From Tretioscincus oriximinensis (Eukaryota; Chordata; Lepidosauria; Squamata; Gymnophthalmidae), in NCBI GenBank assembly GCA_022410635.1, contig JAJVDF010000504.1:400141-464140 (forward strand): 64,000 nucleotides of DNA, written 5' to 3'. The position numbers were made by a program, and so were the translations under genes. Below, in pieces: positions 32,332-42,560 of the stretch. Below the pieces are notes generated by a model, which searched no databases, was not told where the DNA came from, and was given only the letters and a program-made list of their open reading frames with translations. Position 1 is the first letter of the stretch, and every line of letters begins with the position of its first letter.

Positions 32332-32616
32332 ATGACACTTCACCTGGAGGAATGCCAAGTCCTACATCTGGGCAGGAAAAGTGAAAATTCCATACAATAG
32401 CATGCATAGAATGGGAGGAATCTGGATGAGTTACATGTGAAAAAGACCTGGGTGCATTGGTAGGTCACAGACTAAGCATGAGCCAAAGTATGAACAGCCT
32501 TCGCAAAAAAGGTAAACACAATCCTGGGGTACATTAAGAGAAACATAGACTCTAGATTAGTGTTGTAATTATTCCTCTCTGTATTACTTTGGTCAGACCA
32601 GTTCTAGGCACTCCAA
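32332..32616 (+). pseudogene. CR1-B ORF2 internal fragment
   Basis: CTTCACCTGGAGGAATGCCA, TGAAAAAGACCTGGGTGCAT, GGTCACAGACTAAGCATGAG and ATTCCTCTCTGTATTACTTTG match the part of CR1-B upstream of the C-terminal segment seen elsewhere. Stop codons; no tail. Confidence 0.75.
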
Positions 32617-32705
32617 TTTTATTTATTTATTTGCAGTTCTATACCGTCTTATACCCAGAAATCTCGGGGTGGTTTGCAATAAAAAGACAACATTATTAAA
32701 ACCAA
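32617..32705 (-). mobile_element. Repeat D tail scrap
   Basis: (TTTA)n, CAGTTCTATACCGTCTTATA and CAATAAAAAGACAACATT. Confidence 0.55.
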
Positions 32706-32992
32706 ATTCATAGAATCATGGAAGCCATGTTTCCACTGAGTCTTATGCTGGGTTATATCACAGTACAGAGCTTGGTCATCTACATGCCAGTGTAGGCTAT
32801 AGCAGGCCCCATTCGGGGCCTGCCATAGCCTACACTAGCATGTAGATGGCAGGTTCCTATTCTGAGATATAGTCAAGAAGGCGGCTCAGTGGGGACAAGC
32901 CCAGAATTAAAGAGTTGGAAAGGACCTCCAGAGTCATGGGGTCCAAACTCCTGCTCAATGCAGGATTCACTAAACCATCCCAGACAGATTGG
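32706..32992 (-). mobile_element. CR1-B tail (minus) split by a J element
   Basis: Tail TTCATAGAATCATGG at 32706-32721 and the rest from AGAGTTGGAAAGGACCTCCA (32913) to CACTAAACCATCCCAGACAG. The J insertion lies between. Confidence 0.8.
32720..32902. mobile_element. Palindromic miniature element J inside a CR1-B tail
   Basis: 183 bp, arms ..TTTCCACTGAGTC and GGCTCAGTGGGGACAAGCCC. Flanking octamers AGAATCAT and AGAATTAA match at 6 of 8 positions, fitting a hAT-like 8-bp target duplication. Confidence 0.75.
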
Positions 32993-33850
32993 TTGTGGGC
33001 AGGGTGAATATTTGCCCTCACTTCAGTTGAAAATCCTATCTCTGGTATCGCCTTATAAAGCTTAATTTAGTTATACGTTCAGCATGCTGAGGCAGAACAA
33101 AGAAGCTGACTCATGCAGCTGTGAGAGCACATTACATATACAGAGAAAAATCCCTTGATGTCCAATTGGAAGAGCCTTCCTTTAGATAGGAACCCTGTAT
33201 AGCAAAACAAAAGGCTAGGTTAGAATCGGTCTTCCTGCTGGGTTAGTTTCTCATCATTTCCATTTGAAAAAAAGGACTCTTAATTGTGGGTTCCCTCCCC
33301 TCTTGGCTGTTTGTAGCCTTCCAATTCAACACATTTCCTTCTGCATAAGTGAAACTGGCCATAAAGAAAGGAAAGCTGATCAAAGCCGATCAAAAATTAC
33401 CCAACCTGCTAACGTTTTTCTCTTGCATATGTTTGCAGCACCTGAATTACAAGGGTTGTGCTAGCAAANCAATATATCTGAATGGCATATTTGTGCTTGG
33501 CTTGTTGGACAGAAGAGCCATCAATCTTTTTCTCCCCCCCAATCCTGTCCTTTCTAGCTCGAAGAGCACATCATCACAAATATGCTGAACAAACATTGCA
33601 TTTCTATGATAGACCACTGTGTTNGTGGGAGGGGAAATCAAGAACCTACAATTATCTGCGCAACAAACAGGGCTTGTCACATGCCAGGCATGCGGAACTA
33701 ATGCAAGTGTCCAGCTCCAAAAGGCTGTCAAAGAAAAGCTGGCTCAAAGGGAGAGAAAGAACTGCATTGGCTTCGGTTAGTTTGCAAAGCAGCTCTGGTT
33801 CTAGATGAACATATGAATGGCAAAACGGCATCTAACGGGGGTTTGCTATA
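32993..33850. other. Unique sequence
   Basis: Frames to 108 codons (33482-33808) show no domain. No repeat recognised. Confidence 0.35.
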
Positions 33851-33878
33851 ATGTGTCTGCAGATGAGAGGCAGCTGAA

Positions 33879-34549
33879 TCATCAGGATACGGACACATGT
33901 AGAATCTGACTCCCATCAAGAACTCACACAGGGGCCATAAACTTAGATCAAGAGGCAAGATCCAGGAGGCCCACGTGGGTCATGGAACCTCCAGAGCACC
34001 TCTGTGCACAGGTTTTTATTGACATCACAACAGAAGGCGTGTACAAGAATTTAGATGTCAGAAAGTGGGGGTTCAGAAGGTGTGGTTTGGGGCGGACCGG
34101 AGGTGGGCCAAGGTTGTGACACCTGTGTGATGTTTCTCCCTCCTCCCAAGGGGCGCAGCCTGTGTCAGGAAGTATCCAAATATGGGTATGGTTTGGGTGG
34201 CACAAGACTGACCCCTGTAGCTTCCAGGACCTTTGAGCGGTCGTTCACCCCATGGAGAAGGGCAGACAAAGAACTTCCTCTGAGCTTTCCAGGCAAGTCA
34301 CTAATGCCATTAAGTCAGGGCTACAGATACAATGGGTGCCACAAGAGATAGTGGGAGAAGGTAAACTTGCTGAGATGGGTGTTGCTTCAGGGCAGGAAGA
34401 GAGATTAGCTCTCTTGCAACACCCTGTGCTGGGAATTTCCCAAATTGTTTGCAAACAAGAGCCTGGGCTTTTGGGGACCAATTCTTGTATGTTTTATATT
34501 AAATATATTAAAGACAATTAATATATATCATTAATGGTGAACCCTGAAA
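33879..34549 (-). mobile_element. LTR-K, about 671 bp, minus strand
   Basis: Full-length relative of 56187-56855 (669 bp). The minus strand has AATAAA within GTCAATAAAAACCTGTGCAC (34005-34024), the expected polyadenylation position. The ends are degraded: TTTCAGGGTTCACCAT at the 5' side and TCCTGATG at the 3' side of the minus strand. No target duplication visible. No internal retroelement genes next to it. Confidence 0.65.
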
Positions 34550-34717
34550 GGCATCCTTCCTTTCGTCTCCCCACATCCGTACGAGAGGTTGGAGATAGCT
34601 GAGCATGAGAGCCTCTGTTTGCCTAAGGAGTTCCTCAGACAGGCCAAAAACATGGAATTATCTGATGTGTGGCAATTCCAATTTAGACCCAGGAATCCAC
34701 ATGTTTATTACGCTTCA

Positions 34718-34976
34718 CTTCTTTCTTTCTTTATTTGTACTTCTATCCCGTCCTCAACCCAAAGGTCTTAGGGTGGCCAACCATAGGGTGGCACACATAG
34801 CTTTTGTTGCTTTCTCCACAACAGACACCCTGTGGAGTATGTGGGGCTGAGAGAGTTCAAAGAACTGTGACTAGCCCAAGGTCACCCAGCTGGCTTTCAT
34901 GGAGGAGTGGGGAATCGAACCAGGAGACTACCAGGTATGGTTCCAACACTCTAACCACTACACCAAACTGGCTCTC
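34718..34976 (-). mobile_element. SINE-1, full length, minus strand
   Basis: From TTTATTTGTACTTCTATCCC to CTAACCACTACACCAAACTG and GGCTCT. B-box complement GGAATCGAACC at 34910-34920. Confidence 0.88.
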
Positions 34977-35107
34977 TACTTACACTAGTATGGTGTGATT
35001 ACCACACCGTTCAGCAACATTCATGCCATTCTAGGATCAGGAAAATGTATTTTCTGCTATGTAAAAATATATATTTTTTTAACTACATTTGATTATTTGA
35101 TTGATTA

Positions 35108-35580
35108 CATTAGTATAAATCGACCCGAATATAAGCCGAGGCACCTAATTTTACCACAAAAAACTGGGAAAAATTATTGACTATAATCTTAGGGTGGGAA
35201 ACGCAGCAGGAGGGCAGATGAAGGATGGAGAGGAACCCAACACCTTCCCTGTGCCCACCCAAGGTGTCCATCGCCTCCTGGGGCCAGTAGTCTCCTGTGG
35301 GGCCACACAGTCCTCAGGGCCACATGCTGGAGGCTTGTGGGGAACCCTTGGCATCTGCTTCTTGGGCCCCAAGCCCAGGATGATCAGGCACACGTAGAGG
35401 ATGCTGGCAGCAGGGAGAATCTGGTACTACATCACCTTCACCTCGCTGNATAGATATGAGATTATGATGACCTCTGCTGCCACTGCCGCTGCCACACTTT
35501 CCTCTGGCGCCTGCACACTGGGGGCGCTACTGAAACCCACCAGAGGGGGGCAGCAAAGGCAGCAGCAGCCTTTATAATAA
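35108..35580 (+). mobile_element. Element G, 3'-truncated copy
   Basis: ATAAATCGACCCGAATATAA, GCCGAGGCACCTAATTTTAC, then the same body as 27597-28230 without a SINE. The right terminus is missing. Confidence 0.7.
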
Positions 35581-36080
35581 TAATGTTTCAAAACACATAA
35601 TAGAGAACTGAAATGCATAAATATAAAGTAATTTTAATGGAAGCCTTTTCTATAATACTTTGATTACTATACAATAAAATAAAGGTACCCAACAAATTCA
35701 ACTTGTGCTTCATGCCTGCTGCAGAGAGGTTCCATATTAGGCCCCAGTTTAGTCAGCTTCAGTCTCAAGTCTCCTTGTTTAGTGAGATNCATTCGATTTC
35801 TTTTTTTCAGTAGCAAATCATTTACACATTCTAATAGAAATAAAGAGACTTTGCTAAATTTAATAAGACTAATAAGCCATCAAAACATGCATTTATCATA
35901 ACAGGAGCCCTGGAACCATATGAAATGCAAAGAAATCACTGTTAATAACGGATTCTGAGTTACCCCCCTCAAAAATCAAATTGCCCCCCTGTGGGGCCTG
36001 CATCCCACCTTGGGAACCAGCGCTCTGAAGGAAGATAACCCCATTTGGAATGTATGATGGATTGGAATGAATATATGATA
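35581..36080. other. Unique sequence
   Basis: Nothing recognised. Confidence 0.3.
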
Positions 36081-36219
36081 GGCCCTGTCCTCACTGAGCC
36101 TTATTCTGGGTTATATCTCGGTACAGAGCTTGGTACTGTACTATAGCTTACACTAGCATGTAGATGGCACATTCCTATTCTGAGATATAGCAAGAAGAAG
36201 GCTCAATGGGGACGGGCCC
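36081..36219. mobile_element. Palindromic element J, internally deleted (139 bp)
   Basis: GGCCCTGTCCTCACTGAGCC to GCTCAATGGGGACGGGCCC; about 40 bp are missing in the centre. Confidence 0.75.
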
Positions 36220-36351
36220 AAGATGCCCTTCAAAGCCATTTGCCTCTCATCCAGCCCAAGCAACTTGGTATGAGAAAATGGTGAAAGGTAGAAACATTTT
36301 TCTCTTTCTGCACAATACTTGGGCAGCCTGGATAGGAGGAAACTTGACAAG

Positions 36352-36593
36352 GGAAGAGCCAGTTGAGTGTTGGGCTCGTACCTGCTAGTCTCCCGGTTCG
36401 ATTCCCCACTCCTCCACGAAAGCCAGCTGGGTGACCTTGGGCCATTCACAGCTCTTTGAGCTCTCTCAGCCCCACATACTCCACAGGGTGTCTGTTGTGA
36501 AGAAAGCAAGAAAAGCTATGTGCACCACCCTATGGTTGGCCGCCCTGAGACCTTTGCGGATAGGGCGGGATACAAGTACAAACAAATAAATAA
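36352..36593 (+). mobile_element. SINE-1 with damaged A box
   Basis: AGAGCCAGTTGAGTGTTGGG (a deletion removes GGTGTAGTGGTTA), then TCCCGGTTCGATTCCCCAC and the standard 3' end ATAGGGCGGGATACAAGTAC. Confidence 0.85.
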
Positions 36594-37310
36594 GTCATAG
36601 CATATCCACTCCTGCAATATTTTCTATTCCAAACAGAGGTTTTCCTTGCCTGTTGTTCTCTCTATGGATAAGTCAACTATGCCCTTATTTATTTTTAATC
36701 GACGCATATTCACGTATGACGTGACTTGTTCTTCTTTCACCCCCTCGACTTCCCAGACTGCTACCCGGCAGAGTGCGCAGGGCCTTCTTTACTTCGCTTC
36801 CGATCGTTGGCGTAGCTGTAGGCTGTGTCAAGGATGAACCTCCTCGTGGGATTCATGAGAGGAAAAGATGCATGTTGAAGGGGAGAGGGAGGAAAGAGCT
36901 CATAAAAATACTTCTTTTTAATGTTTTGGAACATTTTTATGCATTAAGAGAGCCGAGACCCTGCGATTCGGTATCAGATCTTTGCAAGTGAAGCTCCGGC
37001 GTCCTCAGGGCTTTTAAAACACAAGCTGCTCAAATGCCACTTAAGAGACCTCGAGGGACCATTGAAAGCACGGAAAACTGACATGTAGACCCAGCTCTCT
37101 GCCACAACAATTATTTCTTTAATATTTTAANGTGTTTCCAAAAGATTTCAATAACAATGCGATAACAACCCCATTCTTCAGCAAGGAAAGGAAGGGATTC
37201 TCTTCTTGCTCTCTGAATGAGACAAGCTAGAAGCAGAAATAACTGCTCCCAAACAGTAAAGGAAATAGGTGTTAGGGACCTCAGCATCAGATGACCCCCC
37301 CCCCCCCGGT
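36594..37310. other. Unique sequence
   Basis: Frames of 63 and 72 codons (36646-36991) overlap here without domain support. A C-run at about 37296-37309. Confidence 0.35.
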
Positions 37311-37315
37311 AGTTT

Positions 37316-37405
37316 AAAATCAGGCTGCAATATCTAGGTTTCTTCAGCCTTAGAAGTCAGTGTTTAGGACATGATCTGATTGAAGTGTATAAAATCATAC
37401 ACAGG
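37316..37405 (+). mobile_element. CR1-A ORF2 scrap
   Basis: AAATCAGGCTGCAATATCTAG, CTTCAGCCTTAGAAG and TGATTGAAGTGTATAAAATC, directly abutting a CR1-B copy. Confidence 0.75.
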
Positions 37406-37700
37406 ATGGATAATTCATCAGCCTTGTTCTCCTTGGCACATGGAAGGACTGGAAACAATGGGATGAAAACTGCAAGAGAGGAGATTTAGATTAGATATCA
37501 GAAAGAACTTCCTAACAGTCAGGGTAATAAACCAGCAGAACAGGTTGCCACAGGGGTTGGTGAGTTCGTCTTCGCTGGAAGTCTTCAGACGGAGGCTGGA
37601 CAGTCATCTTCCTGGGATGGTTTAAGGAAGCCTGCATTGAGCAGGGGNTTGGACCCCAGGGCCCTGAAGGCCCCTTCCAACTTTAGGATTCTATGATCAG
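37406..37700 (+). mobile_element. CR1-B 3' part
   Basis: TTCATCAGCCTTGTTCTCCT through GGTAATAAACCAGCAGAACA to CCAACTTTAGGATTCTATGA. Confidence 0.85.
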
Positions 37701-38640
37701 ATTTTATTGATTAGTCATTTGACCGTATCAAAAAGTTATCAAAAGTATAAAACAAATTGGACTAGAATGGAATAAAATACAATTAAAAATCTTAAATGGA
37801 TACCATTGTTTAAAAATAGTGTATGATCAGCTGAGTAAGTAGCAACATCCAATTCAGTAATAAGGAAAGTATAGGCCTAGAAACCAAGACTGAGAAACTT
37901 GTTCCCAAAGCTTTGATCGAATTCTGGAAACCCTAATAAAGTGTAGGCTGACTCCGATGCTGATGGACCTGTCCAATCCCTGGAGTGGCACATGGATTTG
38001 AGCCTCTTTATTTAGTGCCCGATGGGCATACAAGAGAGGAGCCAAGAAAGGTTTCCTTAGTTCTGAGTAGGCAGGACAATCCAATAGGAAGTGCACAGTG
38101 TCCTCCACAGCCAAATCTCCCCATGTGCAAAGTCTCACAGCTCCTGGCTCTTTATGGAATCGGCCAAATTCCATTGCAAGTGTCCAGTTGGTCAAATCTG
38201 GCCAGTGCCGGCTGTTTTCNCAATGCCCTGGGCATCGGAGTTGTAAGATACTTTTCTAAGTTTGTTTGACGTTTATGTCCAGCGAAATATGTGGTAGCTT
38301 TAGATTGAGTTATGGCTGCAAGATTATTCTGCGAGGANATATCAAGAGAGCGTTGTTTACGCACCAGTTTGGCCTTTAGCCCCTAGGTTGTTTAGAAAGT
38401 GTCACGGAAGACCTATGTGAGATGTTTGATTCATCAACTTAACAAGCCAAGGTGACTTAAGCAGGTTTTTAGATGGATCTTCTAGGTAGAGTCTTTGGGG
38501 TCTTTGCCAGTTCAAATGATGGAGCTAAACTCAACAATTCAATTGTCTACTTAAGATTTNGCATTCAAGTGGTGACACTCCTAATACTGTCCTGAAATCT
38601 GCTGAGAAGGTGAAGCTCGAAACACCTAAAAAGGCTGGCA
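37701..38640 (-). pseudogene. LINE ORF2 C-terminus and 3' region (family with PGAVRLC knuckle)
   Basis: Minus strand. Upstream part in one frame: KQRSLD, NNLAAITQSKATTYFAGHKR and TNLEKYLTTPMPRAL (38364-38152). After a frame shift: EFGRFHKEPGAVRLCTWGDL, then AVEDTVHFLLDCPAYSELRK (38195-37980), where CxW stands for the first CxC of a Cys-x-Cys-x(8-9)-His-x4-Cys knuckle. That is the usual end of a non-LTR ORF2; the second Cys is lost. Beyond the stop the 3' region ends in CAATAAAATCTG near 37701. The reverse transcriptase domain is not in this part; a further piece lies at 39090-39175 on the far side of a CR1-B insertion. Non-functional. Confidence 0.7.
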
Positions 38641-38642
38641 GG

Positions 38643-39085
38643 TAGAATCATAGAATCCTAGAGTTGGAAGGGACCTCCAGGGTCATCAGGTCCAACCCCT
38701 TGCTCAATATAGGATTCACCAAACCATACTGGACAGATGACTGTCCAGCCTCTGTTTGAAGACTACCAGAGAAGACAAACTCACCACCTCCTGTGGCTAC
38801 CTGTTCCCCTGGTTTATCACCCTGACTGTTAGGAAGTTTTTTCTGATCTCTAATCCAATTCTCCTCCCTTGCAGTTTCATCCCATTGTTTCCAGTCCTTC
38901 CACGTGCCAATGAGAACAAGGCTGATCCTTCTGCTCTGTGAAAAGCCCTTCAGGTATTTGTAAGCAGCTATCAGGTCTCCTCTCCGTCTTCTCTTTTGCA
39001 GACTAAACATCCCCAGATCCTTTAACCGGCTTCTCATAGGACTTCATGGTTTCCAGACCACAAACCATCCTTGCAACTCACTTTT
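38643..39085 (-). pseudogene. CR1-B 3' end inserted in another LINE
   Basis: Tail GAATCATAGAATCCTAGAG, then the reverse complement of the usual ORF2 end ([20 protein letters not shown] on the minus strand). 5'-truncated near 39085. Confidence 0.88.
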
Positions 39086-39089
39086 GAAC

Positions 39090-39175
39090 TTGCTTCAGGT
39101 AGAAGGCTCCAAGTTTCTGCAAATTAGAGAAGCCCCATATTTCTACTCCATAAAGGACAGAGGATGGATAACGTG
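39090..39175 (-). pseudogene. Upstream piece of the PGAVRLC-family LINE
   Basis: Minus-strand frame YPSSVLYGVEIWGFSNLQKL then GAFYLKQVQK: the phrase LYGxEIWG is typical of the region after the reverse transcriptase core in several non-LTR LINEs. Same strand and order as 37701-38640. Confidence 0.55.
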
Positions 39176-39365
39176 AACAGATTAAAAAAAATCTAGAATG
39201 TGAGAGCATTCTTGTGAAACTGATGGGCAGGAGAGTTAGAACAGACAAGAGATCGTTTTTTTTCTTTATCCAGAGAGTCACTGGTCTGTGAAACTTACGC
39301 CAGAAGAAGTAANGGTAGCTAGAGGTCTGGATAGCTTTAAGAGGGGAATAGACAAAATTAATGGA
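39176..39365 (+). mobile_element. CR1-A-like ORF2 end, diverged
   Basis: GAAACTGATGGGCAGGAGAG, TTAGAACAGACAAGAG, CCAGAGAGTCACTGGTCTGT and TTACGCCAGAAGAAGTAA follow CR1-A order. Decayed. Confidence 0.65.
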
Positions 39366-39682
39366 AGCCAAGCAGCCCACTTTTTTCTTCCTCTACAATA
39401 AATTACAGCAGCACCCTATAATTGATGCTTGGGATAAGCAAATGACTTTTAAAAAGTTTAGTATACCAATCATATACTAGAAGTAAAACATGGTTCTATG
39501 AAGTGTCTATAGAAGATTTGAGAAGCAAAATCTACACCACAAAACATGAAGACAGCACAGACCAGAAAACTTGGTTTATTTCCATATTTCCCACATCAAT
39601 GTCTAGCAAGATTCAGCAAGCCTCTGAATATCTATACTTTCTATTAGGAAGAACCTAATGGAAAGTATATATACTTTAGTCT
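39366..39682. other. Unique sequence
   Basis: Nothing recognised. Confidence 0.3.
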
Positions 39683-39689
39683 GGTAGTT

Positions 39690-39976
39690 TCCTGGTTCGA
39701 TTCTCCACTCCTTCACGAAAGNCAGCTGTGTGACCTTGGGCCAGTCATAGTTCTTTGAACTCCCTCAGTCCCACATACTCCACAGGGTGTCTGTTGTGGA
39801 GAAAGCAACAGCAAGCTATGTGCTGTGTGACCTTGGGCCAGTCATAGTTCTTTGAACTCTTTCAGTCCCACCTACTCCACAGGNTGTCTGTTGTGGAGAA
39901 AGTTGGCCCTATGGCTGGCCGCCCTGAGATGTTCCGGTATAGGGTGGGATACAAGTACAAATAAATAAATAAATAA
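39690..39976 (+). mobile_element. SINE-1 with a 98-bp internal tandem duplication
   Basis: B box GGTTCGATTCTCCAC, then the segment starting CTGTGTGACCTTGGGCCAGT occurs at 39725 and again at 39823. The 3' end is standard. The A box is missing. Confidence 0.85.
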
Positions 39977-40507
39977 TATTTAGCAGCTCAAACTCCAGAC
40001 CCTGAGTTAGAATCAGAGCACCCTTTGGCAGGAGAGTGCTCCTTTTATACTCTTCATATCCCAGGTAACAACCAATCACCTTTCGGTCTGTTTCCTCCTG
40101 AACTGAAAGTATAGTTTTCCTGCTCACTTCCAGGCAGTTACTCTTGGCAACCAAACTCAAGTTCATGTTAGTTCTGACAATGCCACTGGCTCTTCATTGG
40201 CAGCATTTTATGCCACCCTGGACAGACTTTCAAGATGGAATAGAAACCAGAAGATTGAAATTACAATGCTTTGCAACAATAAAAATGCATTCGCCAGATA
40301 TTAGTAACCAATTCTTCATGCAGCTTTGTTCAAGGGTATTTTTCTTTTGCATTATGCTTTTATTCAGATACAAATATGAAATGTTCATTATTTTTCAAAC
40401 ACTTGAACTTCCACAGGCTACCTTTATTTTTATTTTCCCCTTCTTTCTTGGCTAGACAACGATTTCATAAAATACAAAATACCAAAGTGTGCTTTAGTGC
40501 TTATATA
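39977..40507. other. Unique sequence
   Basis: No gene; frames of up to 103 codons without support. Confidence 0.3.
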
Positions 40508-40509
40508 TA

Positions 40510-40583
40510 CTGCTCAAAACAATTAAGGGAACACTTTAACGTAACCATGCAACATTAAGTGTTCCCTTAATTGTTTTGAGTCT
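40510..40583. mobile_element. Tiny Tc1-like palindrome
   Basis: CTGCTCAAAACAATTAAGGG at the left and its complement CCCTTAATTGTTTTGAG at the right; 26-bp arms (40513-40538 and 40555-40580) with only 16 bases between. The terminus resembles the CTGCTCAAAA ends of vertebrate Tc1-like elements. TA precedes it (40508-40509). Confidence 0.7.
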
Positions 40584-41396
40584 ATGGAGTACTAATTGTA
40601 TAACTTAACAATTATAATAACTTTTCTTATATTGCAGAAGACAATGGGAATTTCTTTTTAAGATAAAAATAAAATTACCGTAATTCCTGACTTTATTTTC
40701 CTTTGTTTATTTTATTTTTGTAACCANTAGAAGCAAAACTACCTGTATTCAAACAATGTTTTGAAACACCTTTGTATTTCCATCACATTTTTATGCTGGA
40801 GACTAATGCTCGGAGCCTTCTTCTACAGAAGCATATTATTTTGACAACTCTTTTCTCTGTTGCCTTGACAGGAGACATTGTCTAAAAAGCTGGAATCATT
40901 CTGTCAAGAAAGCTCTATTGCTCAACAATCTCAGTTGTTGACAAATGTTCTAAGGAGACAGAAATATCATCAATTACCTTTGGAATGTGCTGTCCAGTGT
41001 CTCTAGGCACATTTAGTGCTTGCCAATGAACAATTTCATTTGACCAACAATGGGTCAATGTTGGTGGACACCTAGTCCTTCATAAATTGTCCTGATATAG
41101 TGAAAAATCAAAAACTGCACGTGTATTACAGAGGGTAGATGGTTTAGGGAGGACACAAAATGGTTTAGGCTGGTATTCGTGAATTATTTGATTCACTTTC
41201 GAATAGATTTCTCAGTTCAAACTACAGAGTTCAGTGAACTCAATAGGGTTTGATAAGAACAGCATTTAAAAGTTTTGGAGATGAACTGTCATTGTTATTT
41301 ACAGGTTATTAACAAAGAATAGTAATAATGAAAAACAAAATACAGGATAAAAATTGCTTTTCCCTGTCACATATGGAAAAATTATATGGATAATAT
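40584..41396. other. Unique AT-rich sequence
   Basis: Nothing recognised. Confidence 0.35.
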
Positions 41397-41474
41397 GCTC
41401 CTGCATTGAGCAGGAGGTTGGACCTGATGACCTCGGAGGTCCATTCCAACTCTATAATTCTATGATTCTATGCA
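41397..41474 (+). mobile_element. CR1-B terminal fragment
   Basis: CTCCTGCATTGAGCAGGAGG to TATAATTCTATGATTCTATG; only the last 78 bp. Confidence 0.8.
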
Positions 41475-41537
41475 AAAGGGCATATAAGCTCTGGTCCTAT
41501 GTCTAAGTGCAGAAGTGTACTGATGTGGATCTGTGGA

Positions 41538-41740
41538 GAAGAAGAGGAAGAAAAAGAGGAAGAAGAAGAAGAACTGCGTCCTTATACCCTGCTTTTCTCA
41601 TCTTTCAAAGGGACTCAAAGTAGCTACCAAGGGTATTTTGCCTGCAAATGGTATCTCAGGAGTTCTGCCTGTTGCTCCATCCCAGAGGCAACATCCAGAA
41701 ATCCATCCTAGTATCCATTTATACCCTTGGTGTCTATGGG
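41538..41740 (-). mobile_element. SINE-2 / CR1-A junction
   Basis: SINE-2 tail on the minus strand (41568-41643, ACTGCGTCCTTATACCCTGC) switches at TTTGCCTGCAAATGG into CR1-A 3' UTR (to 41740). Two broken elements joined. Confidence 0.75.
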
Positions 41741-41819
41741 TATATGTCCATGGAACATACACAGCAATGATATCCAGCAATAATCTGGAACTATGACATT
41801 GAATGAACAGTGTAGGAAT

Positions 41820-41882
41820 GGAAGAAGAAGAAAAAGAAGACGAAAAAGATGAAGACGAAGAAGACAAAGAAGAAGAAGAACT
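41820..41882 (+). repeat. (GAA)n-type array at a SINE-2 tail
   Basis: GAAGAAGAAAAAGAAGACG and similar, continuous with the following SINE. Confidence 0.8.
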
Positions 41883-42168
41883 GGGTTCTGCTTTTCCCAC
41901 CTTTCAAAGAGATTCAAAGCAGCTTACAAGGGTATTTTTTTTTTTGCCCGAAGGCTGACATTCTATCTTCCCCACCAGGCTCTGGTGGTTCCCATGTATC
42001 TACTTGCAGTCAGTTGCAATTTCTTGCAATTCATGCTTTCGAACAGCTGTGTTGGCTACAGGCTAGCGGAAGGTGCTCACCCCTCCCCATGTCCCACACA
42101 GGGCTTCAAAACTCCATCTCTCAAGTGGGATACAGATTCCTTAGCGACTGAGCTATCCGTGCCTGCAA
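41868..42168 (-). mobile_element. SINE-2, full length, minus strand
   Basis: From AGAAGAAGAAGAACTGGGTT through CAGGCTCTGGTGGTTCCCAT to GCGACTGAGCTATCCGTGCC, the complement of the tRNA-Lys-like head. Confidence 0.87.
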
Positions 42169-42231
42169 GTACTTCCTATAATCATCTAGGTTGGTTGATT
42201 TGAATGATCTTCTGCATGTACACNTCAGCAA

Positions 42232-42560
42232 TGGCTGGTGCAGTTTGGGGCTGGCGGGGGCAAAGGTTCCTTCAGCCTTGGCAAAGTTANGAGAGTGGTT
42301 GAGCCCTTACCGGTCTCTCAATCTGCAAGTTGAATATCAATACAAAATGGGACTCTACAGAAACTGACAGACTGTAGCACTCCCACCCCCAGGCAGCCCT
42401 CCCATTGTTTCAGGGATTGGCGACCCCTTTTGTCAATTAAAAAACTGCCTGGAGCTTTTTTATTTGTTGGCAGCTCCTCTATGAAAGGAGGTTTTTATCA
42501 CTGATTTTAATCTCTGAGTGTTCGCNGAACCCCACGAACCCTTTGTCCAGCCGCCACTGG
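42232..42560 (+). mobile_element. Repeat F
   Basis: GGTGCAGTTTGGGGCTGG, CTCAATCTGCAAGTTGAATA, CTGCCTGGAGCTTTTTTATT and GATTTTAATCTCTGAGTGTT in the order of 23290-23690; it lacks the left palindromic part. Confidence 0.7.
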
